Positions 59,001 to 64,000 of a stretch of DNA of 64,000 nucleotides are shown here, piece by piece. This DNA comes from Diacronema lutheri (Eukaryota; Haptophyta; Pavlovophyceae; Pavlovales; Pavlovaceae). The stretch's first letter is position 1, and each line of letters opens with the position of its first letter. The notes under the pieces are model-generated. The model did no database searches, had not been told where the DNA came from, and saw nothing but the letters and a program-made list of their open reading frames with translations. The stretch spans positions 27,501-91,500 of the forward strand of contig JAGTXO010000076.1 of NCBI GenBank assembly GCA_019448385.1, in the 5' to 3' direction. A program made the translations under genes and the position numbers.

Positions 59001-61420
59001 GACACCGCCGCGCTCGGCGGGCTCGGCGGGCAGCGCGCGCGACGGAACGGCTCCGGTGGCTCTCGCGCGCTCTCGCCGCCGGACGAGGGCGCGCGCCACG
59101 CACCGCACGGCCTGCGCGTGCCCTCCGAGCCCGTGCGTCCGTCAGGTGGCGGTGGCGGTGGCGACGGCGGTGGCGACGGCGGTGGCGACGGCGGTGGCGG
59201 GCGGCAGCTCGGCGTGCACGCGCGCGGCGGAGATCGCGCCGCGTCTCCGCCGCAGCACCCGCCGCAGCAGCAGCAGCGCGCCGCGCCGGTGACCGCACCG
59301 CACGTGCTGCAGCCGCCGCTGCGCTCACCGTCGCCCGCCCGCCGGCAGGCCGAGCGCGCGCCCATTGGCGGCGCCTCAGACCAGCCGCGCGAGGTCTGCC
59401 GCGCCGGGCGCGAGCCCAGCACGTCGGGCGGCTCGCTCGCGCTTGCGCTCGGCTGGGCCGACCTGGCGCTCTTCGATGCGACGCGCCGCTGCCTCGGCGC
59501 GTGTTCGCATGTCGACCTCGCGCGGTGGGTTGCGTGGCGGGCGGGCTCTGTGGGTTTCCCCCTTTTTGAATGTCGTGCCCTTTTTCGAATGGTTGAGGGG
59601 AGATGGGGGGGGGGGGGGGGGGGGGGAAGTCGCAGGAGCGCCGCCACGCGGCGTGCACGCCGCAGCCCGCCGCACGGCTACGCGGCCGCCTCACGCCGCG
59701 CCCGCGCACCACGCCGCCAAACCCACGCGCGCGCAGCAACCGGCTGCGGTCGGCACCCCCGTTCCTCTTCGAGCTGCACGCGATCACGCACCTCGACCTC
59801 TCGCACAACGCATTGCACACGATCACGATCCCCGCGCGCGCGCCCGTCGTCGCGCCGGCCGCCACCTCCGCCGCGCCGGCGCCGTCCGGCGGGCGCGCGC
59901 GCGGCAAGAGCACCGCGTTGTGCGTTCTGCACACGCTCGACCTCTCGCACAACCCGCCGCTTGAGCGCATTGACGGCCCGTTGTGGGAGCTGCCCGCGCT
60001 GCGCATTGTGAAGCTGGTCGGCTGTGCGCTCATCAGCCGGTGCGCGCGGGGGGGGGCGGAGGGCTGGCGGCGGGGGCGGGGGCGGGGCACCCGGCGCGGA
60101 GCGGGGGGCGGAGGGCGGGGGGCGGGGCGGAGCGCGGGGCGGAGCGCGGGGCGGAGCGCGGGGCGGAGCGCGGGGCGGAGCGCGGGGTGGGGGGCGGAGG
60201 CGGGGGCGGAGGCGGGGGCGGAGGCGGAGGCGGGGAGCGCGCAGGCCGAGATGGCGCGGCGCCGCCGCGCGCTTCGCACACCATGTGCGTGCGTGCGCGC
60301 GCCACGTGACCGCGCCGCACATTCCGCGCGAGATGTGCGCGCCGCTTTGCCCGCCGCTCCGCGCAGCCACCTTGAGCGGTGCACTTGGAGACTTTTAGAC
60401 GAGCGCAGCACGTCGCTTGCCCGGCGCACCGCGCGCGCGGGCGAGGGCGAGGGCGCAAGCGCGCGCGCGCGCGCCGCGGCCGACGCGCCGCCAGCCGCCG
60501 CCGGGCGGGAGCACAAAGCGATGGTGGCGGCGATGGCGGTGGCGGCGGTGGCGGCCGACGGACGAGCGCCCGACGGCCGCGGCGACCGTCGCGCCGCAGC
60601 TGCCGTCGCCGCCGCCGATCGCAGCGCGCCCGCCGCGGCCGAACCGCCGCCGCCGCCATCGCCGCCACCGTCCGCGAGCGTGACGCCAATCCGCGCAGCC
60701 GTGCGCGTCGGCGTGGGCGAGCTGGAGCTCGCCGCGCCACTCGCGCAGGCGGAGGCGGCGGTGCGCGCGGTGCTCACGCGCAACATGCCGGGCGGCGGCG
60801 TCGTCGTACTTGACGCGACCGGCGGCGGCGACGGCGGTGGCGACGGCGGCGGCGACGGCGACGGCGACGGCGGGCGTGGCGCACGCGGCCGCGCGGCACG
60901 CGTCGAGCGGCTCACGCGGCTGCCGGCGGTGCTCGCGGACGGCGACGGGCGCGAGCTGCTCACGCGGCTGGTGATGCGCGGGCACTGCCTGACGGACGTG
61001 TCGCGCGGCCTCTCGCTCCGCGGCTTCGACGCGCTGCGCGACGTCTGGCTCCGCGCGAACCGGCTGCGCGAGGCGCCGCCCGCCATCTTTGAGCTGCCTG
61101 CACTCCGCTCCGTCGACCTTGGCGGCAACGAGATCAGCGGGCTGCCGCCAATCGGGACGAGCGCGCTGCCCGAGCTGCGCGAGCTGCGCCTCGATTCAAA
61201 CCGCCTCGTCGAGCTGCCCGCGTCGCTCTTCAAGCTCGCGCGCCTCGCGCTGCTCGACGTGCGGGCCAACCCGCTCGCGCTGCTGCCCGTCGAGGCGCTG
61301 CTGCTCGGCGCGCGCGCGCGCGGCGAGGCGGGCGGCGGCGCGCACGATCGAATGCGCGAGCCCGCGTGCCGCTTCCTCCTCGACGCGCCCGCGCACGTGC
61401 CGCCCGCGCCTTTTATCTAG
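56014..61420 (+). CDS. Multi-block leucine-rich-repeat protein
   Basis: Six exons: 56014-56649, 56902-57186, 57450-58457, 58671-59524, 59737-60039, 60367-61420 (4,140 nt, 1,379 residues). It starts MATEEEWAQQHRPKSPRIGR and has no signal peptide, so it is probably cytosolic. LRRs occur in four blocks: LHTLVLAGNALSAAALPPAL onward (exon 2), LRALLLARNALRALPAALC (exon 3), RNRLRSAPPFLFELHAITHL (exons 4-5), and LRDVWLRANRLREAPPAIFE to LLDVRANPLALLPVEALL (exon 6). Long disordered Gly-, Asp- and Gln-rich stretches separate them. Intron 2 needs a GC donor (AACCAG|GCGCGC) to continue SRNQ into LSELP. Two exon junctions rebuild LRR consensus residues, which supports the model. The repeats resemble the Ras-suppressor/SHOC2 type. 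Likely a protein-protein scaffold; partner unknown. Confidence 0.8.
56675..56800. repeat. Two-copy intronic duplication with C runs
   Basis: AAAGCAAACCCCCACCCCA...CATTCCACCCC, a C run, then CTCAGCCCACGCTGCGTGTG occurs twice in intron 56650-56901. The CTCAG at each copy's end is a possible acceptor. Confidence 0.88.
57348..57417. repeat. 7-bp tandem array, intronic
   Basis: CACCCGT repeated about ten times in the GC-AG intron 57187-57449 of the LRR gene. Confidence 0.93.
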
Positions 61421-61715
61421 GGCGCGGTCTGGGCTGAGAGTACGAGCCGGGGCGTAAAATCAAGCAATCAAGGCCAGCCGAGGAGCGCCCGAGGGGTCGG
61501 AGCGAGGTTCCGGACGAGTCCAGGACTGAGACCCCCCTCGCAAGGCACGTGCATGCCCGGTTCGCTTATATAGGGCGCGGTCCGGGCTGGTCCGGCCAGT
61601 GTAAGGCTGAGAGTACGACCCGGGTCGTACAATCAAGGGTTAAAAGCCAGCCAATGAGCGCCCGAGGGGTCGGGGCGAGGCTTAGGACGAGCCTAGGACC
61701 GAGACCCCCCTCCTG
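61410..61715. repeat. Diverged direct duplication of ~145 bp after the LRR gene
   Basis: Two copies, about 61,410-61,550 and 61,566-61,715, share TAGGGCGCGGTC, GGCTGAGAGTACGA, GAGCGCCCGAGGGGTCGG and GACCCCCCTC in the same order. The first copy overlaps the end of the LRR coding region (TTTATCTAGGGCGCGG), so the unit was copied from the gene's 3' end or the reverse. The rest up to about 62,270 shows no gene. Confidence 0.85.
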
Positions 61716-62269
61716 ACCGGCCGATTTTGAGTAGAATTCGGGGTCGAGCCGGCGCGGCGGACGGAGGGCCCGAGCCGGGCCGACGGAGGGTCCGACCCCG
61801 GAATGCGGGCGACCGGAAGGGCTTGGGTGATTGACGCCCAGTCGAATAGAATGGCGGATTCCGGGGGGGCTCGCAACTGGCATCGCGCAAGCTGAGGCCC
61901 TCTGACTGACCGGACCGCGCCGAGTGCGCGTGCACCCCGTGGAGGGCGCGGCCAGTCGGACACTCTTCGCGACTGAGCTCGCCGCGGCATACCGTGCGCT
62001 GCGCCGGCGCGCTACTTGCCGTTGGCCGAGCTGCGGGTGTTGCGCACCGCCGTGTTGCGCAGCCAGCGGCTGGATGCGCCGGTGGCCGGAACCTTGGCGC
62101 GCTTTGGCTAAGCGACCTCGGCCTGCACAGACTCGAACGCGTGCGTAAACTCGAGGCGTTGCAGGTGGCGAGCACGTGAGTTCGCGTAGGAGGTCTTGTG
62201 CTCGGTGGCCTGGCTGTCGACCGACGAGAGCTTGGGCGAGTTCGGCGGCACGTTGGCGCACTTGGGCTC

Positions 62270-62285
62270 GGTGCGCGGCTCTGCC

Positions 62286-62318
<33 letters not shown>

Positions 62319-63169
62319 CTTCGGACTCGCTGCCCGGCCCTGCGTGTGCGGGCGCGATGCACTCGGACTCGATGCCCGGCTCTGCCTTCGTGGGCGCGGT
62401 CGCGGGCACGGGCGCGCCCACGACCCCGTCGCGGTTGAAGACATCGAACTCGACGCACACGCCGTGGTCCTTGAAGTCGGTGGCCTCGCTGTCGTTCGCG
62501 TAAACCTCGGGCGAACTCGCAACGAGCGACGACATCTCGGCGTGGAGCCAGCACATCTCATGCTGCACCGCGTGATCAGGTTCTTGAGCGCTCCGTTGAA
62601 AGAGTCACTCTCACGGAGGCGCTCGCTGCATTGCACCAGATAGCCATCGAGCTTGTGAGCGTGCTCGTGCGCCCGTGCGAGGTCCTTGAAGAGCGCGTCG
62701 GCGCGCGCGCACATGCCGTCGCATGATTTGGCCGGTGTCATGCTGTGCTTCCAAGGCCTGGCGCTCGGCGTTGAGCGTGTCGTGATCCACGCGAACGAGC
62801 TGCAACCAGCTGCAGCAGCCGCGCGACGCCGCTGTCGCCGACGATGCGCTGGAGCATGTGGCCCATGAGGTGCGCGCGGCACGTGGCGAGCGCGACATTC
62901 TTGCGCAGCAGCGCGAGGATCCGGGCGCCGCGGACGAGCCGGCCTATGCACTTGAGCGCGTAGATTCGGCCGCACATGTACGCGCCGACGACCGAGTCGG
63001 CGGGCCCGCCGTCGAGCCAATAGTTGGCCTCGGCCGCATCGCGGCGGCGGGCGACGCGCTGAAGGATGCGCACGCGGTAGTGCCGGGCGACGAGCAGCTC
63101 GTCGCCGACGATCTCGTCGGGCAGCAGCTCGGAGAAGTTCTGGGGGTACATGCTGTGCGAGCGTGCCAC
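62270..63169 (-). pseudogene. Broken gene of unknown type
   Basis: Minus-strand coding character is spread over more than one frame, from MARSHSMYPQNFSELLPDEI (63,169) onward: ANYWLDGGPADSVVGAYMCG, helical stretches with DTLNAERQALEAQHD and ADALFKDLARAHEHAHKLDG, then ADFDVFNRDGVVGAPVP-like sequence. About three breaks are present unless the sequence has errors. I recognise no family. It lies between a duplicated segment and a MITE-like element, a setting that suits a decaying gene. Confidence 0.4.
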
Positions 63170-63567
63170 GAGATCTCGGGCGTGCCGTCCGTTCGTTCAG
63201 AGCAGAGCGCCTCGGGCCGAGCTTCGGACGGAGGATGCAGCGCGCGAATGCACCTGCAGCGCGCAGTGTGGCCTCGCGTGCCGTCACGAAGCCGCCTGCG
63301 CGCATTGCGTAGGCGGCGAGCGCGACGAGGGCGGGCGCGGACGAGGTGCTGAGCGGCGTCACGTACGCGCCCTCGCCCGCCGAGCTCGACGCCGCGGCGC
63401 TGACGATGCGCGCGGCGTACCACACCGACCGCCCCTGAGACGATGCGCGGCGCCTGCGGAGGACTGGTCCGTTGGCGCGCAAACCGTGGGCGAAAGGGCG
63501 CGAAGCCAACGGCCGTCCGCGCACGTTCAAACGCGCGCATACGGGTGGCTTCCTCCCACCTTCGGCG
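63170..63567. other. No gene recognised
   Basis: About 400 bp of GC-rich sequence upstream of the broken gene. Overlapping frames exist on both strands but none has recognisable motifs. Confidence 0.45.
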
Positions 63568-63859
63568 CCGCTTTCTAAAAGGGTGTAGGGTGTAGGGTGT
63601 AGGATGCAAAACAAGCCCTCCACACATTTGGGCCCGACGTCATTCCTTCTTCGAAGCCGTGACGTTACTCACATACGAGTACCTTTACTTAGTGTAGGAT
63701 GTATCTATTCTCCAAGTATTTACATAGTGTAGGGTGTAGGATAAGTAGGGGGGAGAAGGAATGACGCTGTGACGAAAGAAGGAATGACGTCGGGCCCAAA
63801 TGTGGGGAGGGCTTGTTTTGCATCCTACACCCTACACCCTACACCCTTTTAGAAAGCGG
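63568..63859. mobile_element. MITE-like inverted repeat with TGTAGGG runs
   Basis: 292 bp with ~85-bp terminal inverted repeats beginning CCGCTTTCTAAAAGGGTGTA. The arms contain three GGGTGTA units, then GGATGCAAAACAAGCCCTCC and GGGCCCGACGTCATTCCTTC. The centre is AT-rich (TTACTTAGTGTAGGATGTAT). CGGCG flanks both ends, a possible 5-bp target duplication. No coding capacity. This is the most AT-rich stretch of the window. Confidence 0.82.
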
Positions 63860-64000
63860 CGGCGCCTCGGAGCATGGCGGCTCGACAGCATGGCGCCTCG
63901 ACAGCATGGCGTCGTCCAGCGTGGCGTCCAGGATGGCGACTGCGCCCGGGCCGTGACGCCGCGACGTCGTTCGGCTGCGTCACGGAGGAGCGCCATCCGT
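63860..64000. other. Window end with AGCATGGCG short repeats
   Basis: AGCATGGCGnCTCGAC recurs about three times between 63,871 and 63,915. No gene can be supported before the window ends. Confidence 0.5.

Noticed and set aside
60024-60398. Gly/Arg-rich small ORFs in the LRR gene
   Set aside because: They are translations of GCGGGGCGGA repeats in intron 60040-60366.
63580-63605. Interstitial telomere
   Set aside because: GGGTGTA occurs only three times per arm and as part of symmetrical terminal repeats, so it belongs to the element.
1-64000. CRISPR arrays, tRNA and rRNA genes
   Set aside because: No repeat-spacer structure; all arrays are direct tandem or dispersed minisatellites. No tRNA-like B box with cloverleaf or rRNA segment was noticed, though a tRNAscan run would be needed to exclude tRNAs.

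Overview
The window is nuclear DNA of a very GC-rich, gene-dense unicellular eukaryote with a plastid. Splice phases join cleanly across many introns. Two proteins carry N-termini shaped like a signal peptide followed by a basic, alanine/proline-rich transit region. Others are eukaryotic core or membrane-traffic genes (sterol C24-reductase, AP-4 sigma, pantothenate kinase, formylglycine-generating enzyme, SOSS-B). Together with the GTGCG-type splice donors, occasional GC-AG introns, C-homopolymer pyrimidine tracts and ankyrin/TIR-like/LRR families, this suggests a haptophyte, perhaps a pavlovophyte. That placement is inference from memory of such genomes, not a database result. All exon boundaries were read by eye; the spliced lengths given add up to whole codons.

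Layout. 0-6 kb: 3' end of a DHCR24-like gene, AP4S1, pantothenate kinase, and a START-domain protein on the minus strand. 5.8-11.7 kb: an eight-exon gene for a large membrane protein built from five copies of a three-helix module (motif ADxxWL, then a Lys-starting third helix), behind a PB1-like N-terminal region. 11.9-28.8 kb: two divergent LRR / proline-rich / single-TM receptor-like genes sharing a 408-bp intergenic region and forming a large inverted duplication. About 2 kb of the arms is nearly identical including introns, and one copy carries an extra 1,500-residue ectodomain with cohesin-like and dockerin-like features. 28.8-41.5 kb: an ankyrin protein, a predicted plastid protein whose intron holds a 2.5-kb minisatellite, SUMF1, a 50-residue membrane peptide, and a methyltransferase whose stop codon is supplied by a palindromic DNA transposon. 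41.5-45.4 kb: one gene fusing a nucleoside hydrolase, a polytopic membrane region and a TIR-like domain. 46-56 kb: SOSS-B-like protein, a membrane protein, a Tudor-like secreted protein, a zinc-ribbon membrane protein, a plastid thioredoxin-like protein, and an ShK-repeat/prolyl 4-hydroxylase fusion. 56-61.4 kb: a six-exon LRR protein. 61.4-64 kb: a duplicated segment, a broken gene of unknown type and a MITE-like inverted repeat.

The genes do not form a pathway. Neighbours are mostly divergent or convergent with gaps of 40-400 bp. Minisatellites are common in introns, and two of them contain copies of the adjoining 5' splice site.
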